A stretch of DNA of 32,512 nucleotides from Microbacteriaceae bacterium (GCA_947453475.1 CANGGK010000012.1:1-32512); one strand, 5' to 3'; positions 1 to 7,011 are shown, counted from the first letter of the stretch. Notes: generated by a model from the sequence alone, not told the origin. A program made the numbers and translations.

Positions 1-13
1 CCCATCTCCACTC
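1..13 (+). ncRNA. possible 3' end of tmRNA (or tRNA-Ala), cut by window edge
   Basis: The first bases read as the end of a T stem, a seven-base acceptor strand CATCTCC and a discriminator A at position 10. The acceptor strand would carry U at tRNA position 70, which fits the G3-U70 alanine identity pair of tmRNA and tRNA-Ala. It would pair with a 5' end GGGGATG, which suits a tmRNA. CCA is not encoded. A terminator follows at 63-90, as expected for a stand-alone RNA gene. Most of the gene is outside the window, so this is a tentative reading. Confidence 0.4.
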
Positions 14-62
14 AGGGCGGTTCCGCAAGGAACAAGCCAACGAGTCATCCCATAACAAACAG

Positions 63-90
63 CCCACCAGAAATGGTGGGTTTTTTGTTT
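63..90 (+). terminator. intrinsic terminator
   Basis: A perfect 7-bp stem CCCACCA/TGGTGGG closes a GAAA loop and is followed directly by TTTTTTGTTT. It ends the transcript entering from the left edge, probably the RNA gene whose tail is at 1-13, and separates it from the DUF805 gene. Confidence 0.85.
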
Positions 91-125
91 TCTGGCGGTG
101 TTATCGTTGAGCCAAGGAGCTGATT

Positions 126-503
126 ATGACTTTCATCGATGCAATCAAAAGCTATTTCAAGAACTACGTGACCTTCAAGGGCCGCGCCCGTCGCAGCGAG
201 TTTTGGTACGCCGCGCTGTTCACCGCTCTGGTAAGCGCGGCCATTTCAATCATTGCCCCAGGTCACCGAGAAACTATGGGCGACTTTATTGTCGATCAGA
301 ACTCGCCCCTCTCAAGCCTTTGGTCACTCGCTACCTTCTTGCCGACCCTTGCTATTACTTGGCGCCGTCTTCACGACGTCAATAAGTCGGGCGGCTGGTT
401 CTTCTTCGTTCTATTGCCTATCGTTGGCTGGATCTTGCTTCTAATCCAGTTGGTCAAAGACAGTCAGCCTGGTGCAAACCAGTACGGCGAGCCAGTCAAG
501 TAA
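126..503 (+). CDS. DUF805 family inner membrane protein
   Basis: This 125-residue protein matches the DUF805 (YhaH-like) family in length and layout. Near the N-terminus is the family signature F-KGRARRSEFW (residues about 17-27), followed by a hydrophobic segment. A central segment ends in the conserved WRRLHD motif (about residues 79-84). A final long hydrophobic stretch holds the family's GW-LL pattern, and a short polar tail follows. I expect three to four membrane segments. The ATG is supported by AAGGAG 6 nt upstream. The biochemical role of the family is unknown. It is followed after 8 nt by the isochorismatase-like gene, so the two may be co-transcribed. Confidence 0.85.
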   Translation: MTFIDAIKSYFKNYVTFKGRARRSEFWYAALFTALVSAAISIIAPGHRETMGDFIVDQNSPLSSLWSLATFLPTLAITWRRLHDVNKSGGWFFFVLLPIVGWILLLIQLVKDSQPGANQYGEPVK

Positions 504-511
504 TACGTGGT

Positions 512-1066
512 TTGGCATTGAGCACCCTCACTGGTCGCGATAAGACCGCACTTATAGTTGTCGATGTTCAGAACGGCGTGGTTGCCGACGCGTTTCGTCG
601 CGCCGAGGTAATCGCCAACATCGAACAGGCTGTTGCCAAGGCTCGCGCAGCCAGCGTTCCTGTGGTTTGGGTTCAGCACTCAGACGAAGAGTTAGAAATC
701 GGCTCGGATGCGTGGCAAATAGTCTCGGAGTTGATTCCGCTCAATGACGAAGCGATGGTTCGCAAGACTTATCGAAGCTCATTTGAAGCAACCAACCTCG
801 AAGAAGTTTTGGCCAAGCTAAACGTTTCACACCTTGTTGTCTGCGGCGCTCAAACTAACAACTGCATTCGTCACACCTCGCACGACGCTCTGGCAAAGGG
901 CTACGACGTCACGCTCATTGGAGACGCTCACACAACCAGCAGCTATGAATGGGGTGGCCACAAGGTCGACGCCCAAGCGGTTGTCGAAGAGCAGAACGAT
1001 AATTTCAACGAAGCTTTGCCGGGCCGAAGTGGTCGCGTAGTTTCACTGGCACAATTGAGCCTATGA
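512..1066 (+). CDS. isochorismatase-family cysteine hydrolase
   Basis: The 184-residue protein has the isochorismatase-like fold signature. The catalytic triad is visible: Asp18 in the VVDVQ strand, Lys85 in MVRKTYRSSF and Cys118 in the QTNNCIRHT motif. The family hydrolyses amides, ureides or isochorismate. The substrate cannot be read from sequence, and a nicotinamidase- or ureidohydrolase-like role is possible. The start is TTG at 512, with a second in-frame TTG at 518. Neither has a strong ribosome binding site, so translation may depend on the DUF805 gene 8 nt upstream. The stop overlaps the next start by 4 nt (ATGA at 1063-1066), which implies coupling to the TRIC-type membrane protein. 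Confidence 0.85.
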   Translation: MALSTLTGRDKTALIVVDVQNGVVADAFRRAEVIANIEQAVAKARAASVPVVWVQHSDEELEIGSDAWQIVSELIPLNDEAMVRKTYRSSFEATNLEEVLAKLNVSHLVVCGAQTNNCIRHTSHDALAKGYDVTLIGDAHTTSSYEWGGHKVDAQAVVEEQNDNFNEALPGRSGRVVSLAQLSL

Positions 1067-1707
1067 ATCAGACCCTCGGTGAATGGCTTGTAACCTATGG
1101 AACCCAAGCTTTCGAAATTATCGGAACCTTAGCGTTTGCGTTATCGGGCCTTATTGAGGCAGCTCGAAAGAAGCTCGACATTGTCGGCATGGCCATCGTC
1201 ACATCTTTGGCAGCGTTCGGTGGTGGAACCCTGCGTGACATCCTGTTGGACCGTCGACCATTCTTCTGGGTTCAGAATGAAGTTTGGATTTGGGTCATCC
1301 TGGTCATGTGCGCTTTAGCGCTGTTCTTTATGAGAGCAAGGCACATCGAATTGACCGAACGGTCGATGCAGTGGCCTGACGCAATCGGGCTAGGCATTTT
1401 TGCCGCTGGCGGCACCCAGATTGCAATCACCGCAGGAGTGTCACCAATTATTGCCGTAGTTATGGGCGTCATCACCCCAGTCTTCGGTGGTGTTCTGCGC
1501 GATGTGGTAGTTAACGAGATTCCTCGCGCCTTCAACGATCACCAGCCATACGCGGTTATCGCTTTTGCTGGGGGCTGGTTGGTAGTTGCCGCTAACGCTC
1601 TTCAGTGGAGTTCATTCTGGGCTGTGGCGCTGGGTGCAGTGGTCATTACGGCCCTGCGAGCAATGGCGGTTATTTTCAGTTGGCGTTTGCCGACTTGGAG
1701 AGTTTAG
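1063..1707 (+). CDS. TRIC / UPF0126 family membrane protein
   Basis: The 214-residue protein is almost entirely hydrophobic, with about seven membrane helices. It contains two internal repeats, each with the UPF0126 (YadS/TRIC) glycine-rich motif: GGGTLRD at residues 53-59 and GGVLRD at 142-147. Prokaryotic TRIC homologues form trimeric monovalent-cation channels; that role is family knowledge and is not shown here. Translation is coupled to the isochorismatase-like gene through ATGA. Its TAG stop overlaps the TAA stop of the convergent HicB-like gene (shared bases 1704-1707), so no terminator fits between them. Confidence 0.87.
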   Translation: MNQTLGEWLVTYGTQAFEIIGTLAFALSGLIEAARKKLDIVGMAIVTSLAAFGGGTLRDILLDRRPFFWVQNEVWIWVILVMCALALFFMRARHIELTERSMQWPDAIGLGIFAAGGTQIAITAGVSPIIAVVMGVITPVFGGVLRDVVVNEIPRAFNDHQPYAVIAFAGGWLVVAANALQWSSFWAVALGAVVITALRAMAVIFSWRLPTWRV

Positions 1708-2096
1708 TTACTCGACATCGCTTCGGTGCATGGCGCTAACTGTGCAACACGCTGTGGAGTCACGCCTAGCAGAACCGCGATGTCACGCATCGTCAAACCT
1801 TGGTCGCGCATGCGGCCGACCACGTCGCGAATCTCGTTGGAAGCCTCTTCTTGAAGGCGGGTGGCTTCGCGCATCTTTGTCTGAGCAGACTCGATGTCGC
1901 AAATGATGCCGGGCATCACAGCCTCGACCTTCACCACGATGTCGCACTTTGACTCGCCAGTTGCCTTTTCGGCCATTAGCTTGATTTGCTCGGTTGCCTT
2001 ATCTAGGCGCTTTGCAGTGGTGCGAAAGTTATCGAGCTCAGGAACAGCAATGAGCCAACCATCAGCCTGGCGTTCGGCACTAGCGGTGATTTCCAT
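1704..2096 (-). CDS. HicB-like protein with C-terminal helix-turn-helix
   Basis: The 130-residue protein has two parts. Residues 1-50 resemble the HicB antitoxin fold: a strand ITASAERQADGWLIAVPEL, then a helix. Residues about 95-120 form a helix-turn-helix of sigma-region-4 or MarR type (RDQGLTMRDIAVLLGVTPQRV). The middle, about residues 55-90, is charged and probably helical. No HicA-like toxin gene is adjacent, so it is either an orphan antitoxin or a stand-alone regulator. The ATG is fixed by a strong AAAGGAG 6-7 nt upstream. It has its own promoter candidate at 2113-2141. The target is unknown. Confidence 0.65.
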   Translation of the reverse strand: MEITASAERQADGWLIAVPELDNFRTTAKRLDKATEQIKLMAEKATGESKCDIVVKVEAVMPGIICDIESAQTKMREATRLQEEASNEIRDVVGRMRDQGLTMRDIAVLLGVTPQRVAQLAPCTEAMSSN

Positions 2097-2112
2097 TGCG
2101 GTCTCCTTTCGA

Positions 2113-2141
2113 TTTATAACCTAGCCCAATCTTAGTGATAA
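2113..2141 (-). promoter_or_regulatory. candidate sigma-70-type promoter for the HicB-like gene
   Basis: On the minus strand, TTATCA (2141-2136) and TATAAA (2118-2113) are separated by exactly 17 nt. The predicted start of transcription leaves a leader of only about 10 nt, just containing the AAAGGAG box. It overlaps an inverted repeat TAGCCC (2122-2127) / GGGCTA (2152-2157) that could be an operator. Confidence 0.45.
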
Positions 2142-2154
2142 CCCTAGTAAAGGG

Positions 2155-2922
2155 CTACTTTACAAAGTTTGCTTTGTTGGAAGCTCTGCGGAGTGTGGAA
2201 AGAATGGCTTTTCCGGTCACGGCAATCACAAGGGCCGTCGTTGCAGCTCGGCCGGCATCCCAGAGCAATCCACCGGTGAAGATTTCATACTTGAAAAAGC
2301 GAGCCAGATTTTCGGAAAGTGGAGCACCTAAAAGGTAGGAGACGCTGCTTGAGGCACCGGCAAGATACGGCCAGTTCCACATTGTCATCAATGCACCATA
2401 GGCAAAACTCGCGATAACTCCATAAGTGGCCAAGAGCGCTATCTCTAATCTGCTCGAGGGCTTCGTCGATGTGAATCTGCGAAGTGCTCCGGCCCCAATG
2501 CCAACCAAGCCGGCCGCCATCATCTGAAAGGGTAGCCAGGGCCCCACACCTGCGCCGAGTAGCGCCGAAACCAATAGTGACCCAGCGCCAAGGATGAAGC
2601 CGAAACCCGAACCAAACACATAGGCACCGAGAATAATCAGGAAGAACGCCGTTTCAATCCCAGAAACACCAGCGCCAAGAAGTCGAATCACTGAATTTAG
2701 TGCGATTAGGAGGCCCAAAACTGCAAGTTGCCTTGCCCCCAACTTGCCCGAGCCAAATTCAACCAGTAGCACGGCAAGCAGCAGCGGCATCAGAGCAATG
2801 AAAGTACCCTGGGCAAGGGCTGACTGGCTGGGCTGTGAAATTATCAGCGGCCACAGAAAAATGAGAACTGACGCGCTGCTTGCGATGCCGACAGTAAAGA
2901 ATGAACCGAGGTTAGTTTTCAA
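2155..2922 (-). CDS. ECF transporter S component (predicted corrinoid-specific)
   Basis: This is a hydrophobic protein of about 255 residues with roughly six or more membrane helices and small-residue-rich segments typical of ECF substrate-binding (S) components. It is the last gene of the operon, after EcfT and the fused ATPase, so it would set substrate specificity. The upstream cobalamin riboswitch makes vitamin B12 or a related corrinoid the best prediction. I cannot assign it to CbrT by sequence alone. The start chosen is TTG at 2922, placed 7 nt after GAGGGG and overlapping the ATPase gene by 11 nt. A longer frame from TTG at 2952 adds 10 residues but has no clear ribosome binding site. 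Confidence 0.75.
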   Translation of the reverse strand: MKTNLGSFFTVGIASSASVLIFLWPLIISQPSQSALAQGTFIALMPLLLAVLLVEFGSGKLGARQLAVLGLLIALNSVIRLLGAGVSGIETAFFLIILGAYVFGSGFGFILGAGSLLVSALLGAGVGPWLPFQMMAAGLVGIGAGALRRFTSTKPSSRLEIALLATYGVIASFAYGALMTMWNWPYLAGASSSVSYLLGAPLSENLARFFKYEIFTGGLLWDAGRAATTALVIAVTGKAILSTLRRASNKANFVK

Positions 2923-4246
2923 CAATTCGCCCCTCGCAAAGTTCAATTTCAACTTCAGAGACTTGGGCGGCGAATTCGAGGTCGTGAGTGGCCATGACTA
3001 TCGCGCTACCTTGATTGCGAATGGAATCAAAAATTTCCACAAGCGCGTTCTTGGCTGCCTTGTCGAGCCCGCGCGTCGGTTCATCCAGGATGATCAGACT
3101 GGCACCCTGCGACAACTGAATCGCAATTGCCAATGCAAGCTGCTGACCAGCAGATAGGTCTCTCGGGTGCGTCGCCGGGTCGATGCGCCCGACTAACTGT
3201 TCTAGAAGTGCAGGTGCTCTCAGGGCTGAACGCTCCGCTGATTCTTGTGCTTGGGCAAATTCTGCTGAGATTGATGGCGCATACAGTAGGTCGGCTGCGT
3301 TCTGCGGAACCATGGAGACAGGCACGGCTTGGCTCCAAGCCTCCCGCAGCAGACACCAAAGCAAGCTGGTCTTGCCTGAGCCGTTTTCGCCAGTGATCGC
3401 CGTCAGGGTGCCCGACTTTACATCTAGGTCGGTTGGGTGAAGCACTCTGACACTCGAATATGTTTGAGTCAAACCTCTTGCGGAAATTACTGTTTCGCTA
3501 GCCGCATTGTGTCGATCTCGGGCTTGTTCAATTCTTCGGGCCTGCGAGGCAGATTCGGCGAAATCGGCAACATTGATTCTGGCAAGCGAGCCGTCGATAT
3601 CCAAGGCAATAACCCCATCGACAAAGGGAAGAACGCGCGAGGTGCGGTGTTCACTCAGAAGCACGGTGAACCCCTGGGTTCGAGCAAGGGTTGATAGAAG
3701 TCCGAGAATTCCCAGGGCCCCATCGCCGTCAAGCGCAGAGGTTGGTTCATCGAGCAACAGAATCTTTTGGCCTGCAGCGATTGCCGCACCAATGGCAACA
3801 CGTTGCTGTTGCCCGCCAGACAAGTTTTGAAGAGGGCGTTTCAGTAACCCTGTGAGGCCAAGTGTTTCAGCAACCCAGTTGATCCGCTCGCGCATTAGGG
3901 CGGGGGAGAACCCGAGTTGTTCCATTCCGTAAGCGAGCTCTTCTTCAACGGTATCTGTCGCAAATGCTCCCTCGGGTTGCTGATTCACATAGCCGACTTG
4001 ATGAGCCAATTCGTGCGGTTTCAAACCGGTTGTTTCTTCGCCATTGATCTTTATCGACCCTTTGAGCGTGCCTCCGGTGAAGTTTGGTGCGAGCCCAATC
4101 AGAGTCTTGAGAAGTGTGCTTTTGCCGCTTCCGGTAGGGCCCGTGACAAGAAGAAAATCTCCCTTTCCAATCTCGAGATTGACTCTCTTTAGAACCGCAC
4201 TGTCTTCGGCTGCATACGAAAAGGTCAGGTTATCGATCTTGATCAT
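2912..4246 (-). CDS. ECF transporter ATPase, EcfA1-EcfA2 fused in one chain
   Basis: The 444-residue cytosolic protein contains two ABC ATPase domains. Domain 1 has Walker A GPTGSGKST (36-44), signature LSGGQ (142-146), Walker B LLLDEP (163-168) and switch histidine His200. Domain 2 has Walker A GENGSGKTS (286-294), a variant signature LSAGQ (364-368), Walker B ILDEP (386-390) and His421. ECF importers usually use two separate ATPases, so this fusion supplies both. The start is ATG at 4246, overlapping the EcfT stop by 4 nt (ATGA). The open frame runs upstream to 4423, but that extension lies inside ecfT and has no ABC-type sequence. It would power the B12-type importer encoded here. Confidence 0.88.
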   Translation of the reverse strand: MIKIDNLTFSYAAEDSAVLKRVNLEIGKGDFLLVTGPTGSGKSTLLKTLIGLAPNFTGGTLKGSIKINGEETTGLKPHELAHQVGYVNQQPEGAFATDTVEEELAYGMEQLGFSPALMRERINWVAETLGLTGLLKRPLQNLSGGQQQRVAIGAAIAAGQKILLLDEPTSALDGDGALGILGLLSTLARTQGFTVLLSEHRTSRVLPFVDGVIALDIDGSLARINVADFAESASQARRIEQARDRHNAASETVISARGLTQTYSSVRVLHPTDLDVKSGTLTAITGENGSGKTSLLWCLLREAWSQAVPVSMVPQNAADLLYAPSISAEFAQAQESAERSALRAPALLEQLVGRIDPATHPRDLSAGQQLALAIAIQLSQGASLIILDEPTRGLDKAAKNALVEIFDSIRNQGSAIVMATHDLEFAAQVSEVEIELCEGRIVEN

Positions 4247-5193
4247 CCGAGCCCGCCAAGAATTCCGGTTGTCATTAAGGCAAACGACAAAGCGACTAAG
4301 ACCGAGTCGCGATGGCGCCACGGATGTGTCAGAAACCTGGTTTTTACGTGTTTCACGCTCGAAATTTTGAGCGTTGCGGCGATGCCGGCAAGCCCGATGG
4401 CAAAGCAGGTGCCGGTTGCCCAAGCGTTAGCCGTGGTGAGCAGTAGGTACGAGCCGATAGAAAGCGCAAAAACCGAAATCAACGATGAACTTCTAGCTGC
4501 AAAGCGTTGCCAGGCCGTCATGTTGCCCTGTCTGCCGAACCCCCGGGCATCCATGCTTGCTGCCAGAGTCATCGATCGCTCAAGTGTGTCTTCGAGAACC
4601 GGAACAATGAGCCGACCGAGTCTTGGAGCTTGCCTACCGTGGCCGCGCAATTTTTGGGCCTCACGAATTCGCTTGGCGCTTGCGATCAGTTGAGGTGCCA
4701 GGTTCAGTGCAATAACAAAGGCTGACGCCACCTCATAAAGCGCCCCCGGTGTGTTCTTTAGCAAACGGCGAGGGTTGGCCAGGGTGTTGGCCATGCCGAT
4801 GCTCAATATGATTGCCGACATTCTCAAACCATCGCGCAATGCAAAAATCAGTGCGGTTTGGCTCACATTCCCTAGCAGTTGCAAAGTGCCCAGGTCGCCA
4901 AAATGTAATTCGAGGTTGGGTAGCTGCAACCAAACATCCGTGTTCGTGTTGAAGTTGAAGACGATGCGAAAAACCACTCGGATTGCGATTACTAATAAGC
5001 CGGTGATTAGGTAAAACCTCAGCGACTGCGCCCAGGGCGCTTCGTCGCGGGCTAGCAAAATTATGCCGACCAGGATGAAGTGCAAAATCAAGAGAGTGGC
5101 AATGCTCGAAGTTAACCCTGAGACCACAGCGAAAGCGAGCCCTAGCAGCCAAAGGGCGCCTGGGCTGAATTGATTCGCCTTGAGATGCCTCAC
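4243..5193 (-). CDS. ECF transporter transmembrane component EcfT
   Basis: The 316-residue integral membrane protein has the EcfT plan: hydrophobic N-terminal helices, then a cytoplasmic region with two short coupling motifs. The motifs are AQKLRG (residues 179-184) and the typical MDARGFG (214-220); the Arg-Gly elements contact the EcfA ATPases in known ECF structures. Hydrophobic helices follow. The length exceeds the usual 250-270 residues because of a longer C-terminal region. The start is GTG at 5193, sharing one base with the stop of the DUF4430 gene (TAGTG), and its own stop overlaps the ATPase start. Order and overlaps indicate a single translationally coupled importer. Confidence 0.87.
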   Translation of the reverse strand: MRHLKANQFSPGALWLLGLAFAVVSGLTSSIATLLILHFILVGIILLARDEAPWAQSLRFYLITGLLVIAIRVVFRIVFNFNTNTDVWLQLPNLELHFGDLGTLQLLGNVSQTALIFALRDGLRMSAIILSIGMANTLANPRRLLKNTPGALYEVASAFVIALNLAPQLIASAKRIREAQKLRGHGRQAPRLGRLIVPVLEDTLERSMTLAASMDARGFGRQGNMTAWQRFAARSSSLISVFALSIGSYLLLTTANAWATGTCFAIGLAGIAATLKISSVKHVKTRFLTHPWRHRDSVLVALSFALMTTGILGGLG

Positions 5194-5717
5194 TACTTAC
5201 AGCCTCTTGGTTGCACATCGAATCGCGGTGCCACACTCTCTTGCCCGGCCGCTACCCAAGCCCAACCTTCGTAGGCCGCGCAATCTGGGATGTGCGTTGC
5301 AGCGCCTTGGCCACTTAGGAGCCACCCGCCGCCAAGTTGAATGCTTGTGACGTAGTAAGCCCAGTGCCCTTCGCTATAAGCAGGTGTGTCGGCGCAATCC
5401 TGAGAGGTTTCGGTCGGCCAGCCTTCGATTCTGCATACGAAGCCGGCCGGAAACTGCTGGGTTCCTTGAACGTTCAAATTGGCCAGGGCAAAGAGGTCCC
5501 AGCCGGTGGCGTTACTTTTCACATTCTGCAAATCGAAACTCTGCACCGGCTTACCCGAAGCTTTGCCGAAATCAACCACGAGGGTCACGGACTTCGCATC
5601 TTGAACCGGTGTCTGAATTGAGGGGTTGGCTGTAGGAGCTTTACTGTTCGCGAAAAACCAACCAACGGCTACAAGGGCAATTAGGCCGATCAGCGCGACC
5701 CTTAGCGAATTGCGCAC
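5193..5717 (-). CDS. membrane-anchored DUF4430 / transcobalamin C-terminal-like protein
   Basis: The 174-residue protein has one N-terminal hydrophobic segment (about residues 6-23) and then an extracellular domain. There is no lipobox cysteine, so it is either a membrane anchor or an uncleaved signal. The domain begins with a beta strand VTLVVDFG (44-51), contains FDLQNV and GWDLFALAN, and ends with Trp-rich strands. It has four cysteines (95, 108, 146, 173) that could form two disulfides. This fits DUF4430, which is grouped with the transcobalamin/intrinsic-factor C-terminal beta domain. It starts with GTG only 3 nt after the barrel gene stop. I infer that it caps the ligand held by the barrel protein. 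Confidence 0.72.
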   Translation of the reverse strand: MRNSLRVALIGLIALVAVGWFFANSKAPTANPSIQTPVQDAKSVTLVVDFGKASGKPVQSFDLQNVKSNATGWDLFALANLNVQGTQQFPAGFVCRIEGWPTETSQDCADTPAYSEGHWAYYVTSIQLGGGWLLSGQGAATHIPDCAAYEGWAWVAAGQESVAPRFDVQPRGCK

Positions 5718-5720
5718 GAC

Positions 5721-6731
5721 TTACTTCTGCAAAAGGTTTAGGTAGCTAAGACCCAACAGCGGGGTGAGGCCTTGGGCGGTGGCAAAAACGTCGCCGGCGC
5801 CATTAGACCAAGGCGTTGTCAAACCGCCGTTTGGAGCGACGCGAGTTTTCAACCACGATTGGATGGTCGAAATATTCCCCCCGGCGGCCTTGAGGCCCAT
5901 GGCTGCATAGGCGGTTCCATTGACATCAACATCACCCCAGGCTTCCCAGTGATCGGCACCAACCCAGGTTGCTCGCAGATAGGCACTCGCGCCAACTATT
6001 GCTTTTTGCTCTGCAGATTGCTGCGACTTGCTGGCGGTTCTTTTCGCCAACGACAGCGCTTGAAGCGCAATTCCGGTGGCATCTGCTGAACTCTTGAGAG
6101 TGTCACCGGTTTGATCGGTGCCAAAACCGCCGTCAGGTCGCTCTAATGAAGCCAACTTGAGTGCAACGATGTTGGCCAACTTAGGTTGGTTGTTCGAAGC
6201 CAAGCCAAGTATCGCCCAGGCATAGTCGAAAGTATTGCCGGCTGCCGACGCGATCAACCCGTTGCTTGCAATAGCCCTCTTCAGGTCGGCCACAACTGAA
6301 TTTCGCAGAGGAGCGTTCGGCACCCCGATTGCTGCACTAACAAATAGAAATTTGCCGGCAAGCCCGGGTCTAATGGTTTTGGTCGCGCCTGGCAAGCCCG
6401 ATAACTCAGAAGCATAGGCGTAGTTATAGACAATTGATTTCGAAAGCACCGTAGTGTCGGCAAGGGTTGCCCGAACTGTTGTCATTTGATTGATTAGTTT
6501 TTGACCAGCAGCTTTGCGCTGAAGAATAGCCTCGAGCGTGAAGCCGTAATCGGGGGTTCCTGCGGAGAAGCCATCGATGGTTTTACCGGCGACAAATTTA
6601 TCTGTGAGAAATTTGAGTGAGCTGGCGTATTCGTTGCCAGCCGCGCTGACCGGCGGTATGGAGTGAATTGAAGCGAAAGCCGCAATTAATAGAGCAGCTG
6701 ACACTCGCAACCCAGTTTTTGGTCCAAACAA
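5721..6731 (-). CDS. secreted alpha/alpha-barrel protein, transcobalamin N-domain-like
   Basis: A signal peptide covers about residues 1-31 (hydrophobic SAALLIAAFASI, then PPVSAA). It is followed by repeated helix pairs of the prenyltransferase/squalene-cyclase and transcobalamin barrel type. Repeat motifs include DGFSAGTPDYGFTLEAIL, FDYAWAILGLA, RPDGGFGTDQTGD, VNGTAYAAMGLKAAGG and APNGGLTTPW. There is no Cys/His zinc site or DxDD motif of the enzymes, so binding rather than catalysis is likely. The start chosen is TTG at 6731, with GAAAGG 7 nt upstream, giving 336 residues. The open frame extends to GTG 6881, but that codon lies inside the riboswitch core. First gene of the operon; predicted B12 or corrinoid binder outside the cell. 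Confidence 0.75.
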   Translation of the reverse strand: MFGPKTGLRVSAALLIAAFASIHSIPPVSAAGNEYASSLKFLTDKFVAGKTIDGFSAGTPDYGFTLEAILQRKAAGQKLINQMTTVRATLADTTVLSKSIVYNYAYASELSGLPGATKTIRPGLAGKFLFVSAAIGVPNAPLRNSVVADLKRAIASNGLIASAAGNTFDYAWAILGLASNNQPKLANIVALKLASLERPDGGFGTDQTGDTLKSSADATGIALQALSLAKRTASKSQQSAEQKAIVGASAYLRATWVGADHWEAWGDVDVNGTAYAAMGLKAAGGNISTIQSWLKTRVAPNGGLTTPWSNGAGDVFATAQGLTPLLGLSYLNLLQK

Positions 6732-6738
6732 TTTGGAG

Positions 6739-6744
6739 CCTTTC
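6739..6744 (-). promoter_or_regulatory. ribosome binding site that fixes the TTG start of the barrel gene
   Basis: GAAAGG is 7 nt upstream of TTG 6731. Upstream stretches TTCGC and CCTTCGT can each pair with GCGAAAGG in part. This is a possible route for riboswitch control of translation, but I have not folded it. Confidence 0.5.
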
Positions 6745-6837
6745 GCATAAAGCGATCTGAGTGCGAAGACGAAGGGTATGACACCGTTCGACCCCGACCG
6801 TAGACCTCGACGGTAAATAGGAGTCCTTTGCGAGTTC

Positions 6838-6960
6838 GGCAGGCATTCCGGCTGTCGATTGATCTGAATCACTCGAGTCACGGTTGCGGGTCAGCGCCAG
6901 ATTTCCACTGGCTTCCCCTGCACGATGCAAAAGGCGCTCGGGCACAAGCGCTCGTTAAGG
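6838..6960 (-). promoter_or_regulatory. cobalamin (vitamin B12) riboswitch
   Basis: On the minus strand the conserved cobalamin aptamer is readable in order. A P2-like hairpin comes first (GCGCT/AGCGC), then a small TGCA/TGCA hairpin. The core GGGAAGCCAGTGGAAATC follows with its complement CTGGC, and after it CCCGCAACCGTGA. Next is an arm TCGA-TGAT/ATCA-TCGA with a TCAG loop (6876-6855). The B12 box AGCCGGAATGCCTGCC closes it at 6853-6838. The peripheral arm is short, so it is a compact aptamer. It lies about 107 nt before the first operon start. No terminator hairpin with a U tract is visible, so control of ribosome access is more likely. Confidence 0.9.
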
Positions 6961-6966
6961 CTAGCA

Positions 6967-6988
6967 GGGAAGGGGTAGGGTTCGGGGG
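6967..6988 (+). other. four-tract G-rich motif (possible G-quadruplex)
   Basis: Four runs of G (3, 4, 3 and 5 bases) are separated by AA, TA and TTC, and the block is flanked by CTAG at 6961-6964 and 6989-6992. This meets the usual G-quadruplex pattern. It lies immediately upstream of the riboswitch on that operon's template strand, and between two divergent importers. Function is unproven. Confidence 0.45.
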
Positions 6989-7011
6989 CTAGACCGGACT
7001 TTGTCCGATTG

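Noticed and set aside
2140-2156. Hairpin AGCCCT/AGGGTT after the S component as a terminator
   Set aside because: The stem is short with a G-T pair and no T tract follows on the minus strand.
4247-4423. Extension of the ECF ATPase to 4423
   Set aside because: It lies wholly inside ecfT in another frame, and the conserved ATPase start MIKIDNLTFSY is at 4246 with an ATGA overlap.
6732-6881. Extension of the barrel protein to GTG 6881
   Set aside because: This stretch covers the riboswitch core and B12 box, and the signal peptide only begins after codon 51.
6995-7007. CGGAC-TTT-GTCCG hairpin as a terminator
   Set aside because: It is only 5 bp with no T tract on either strand. It is kept only as a possible operator in the promoter note.
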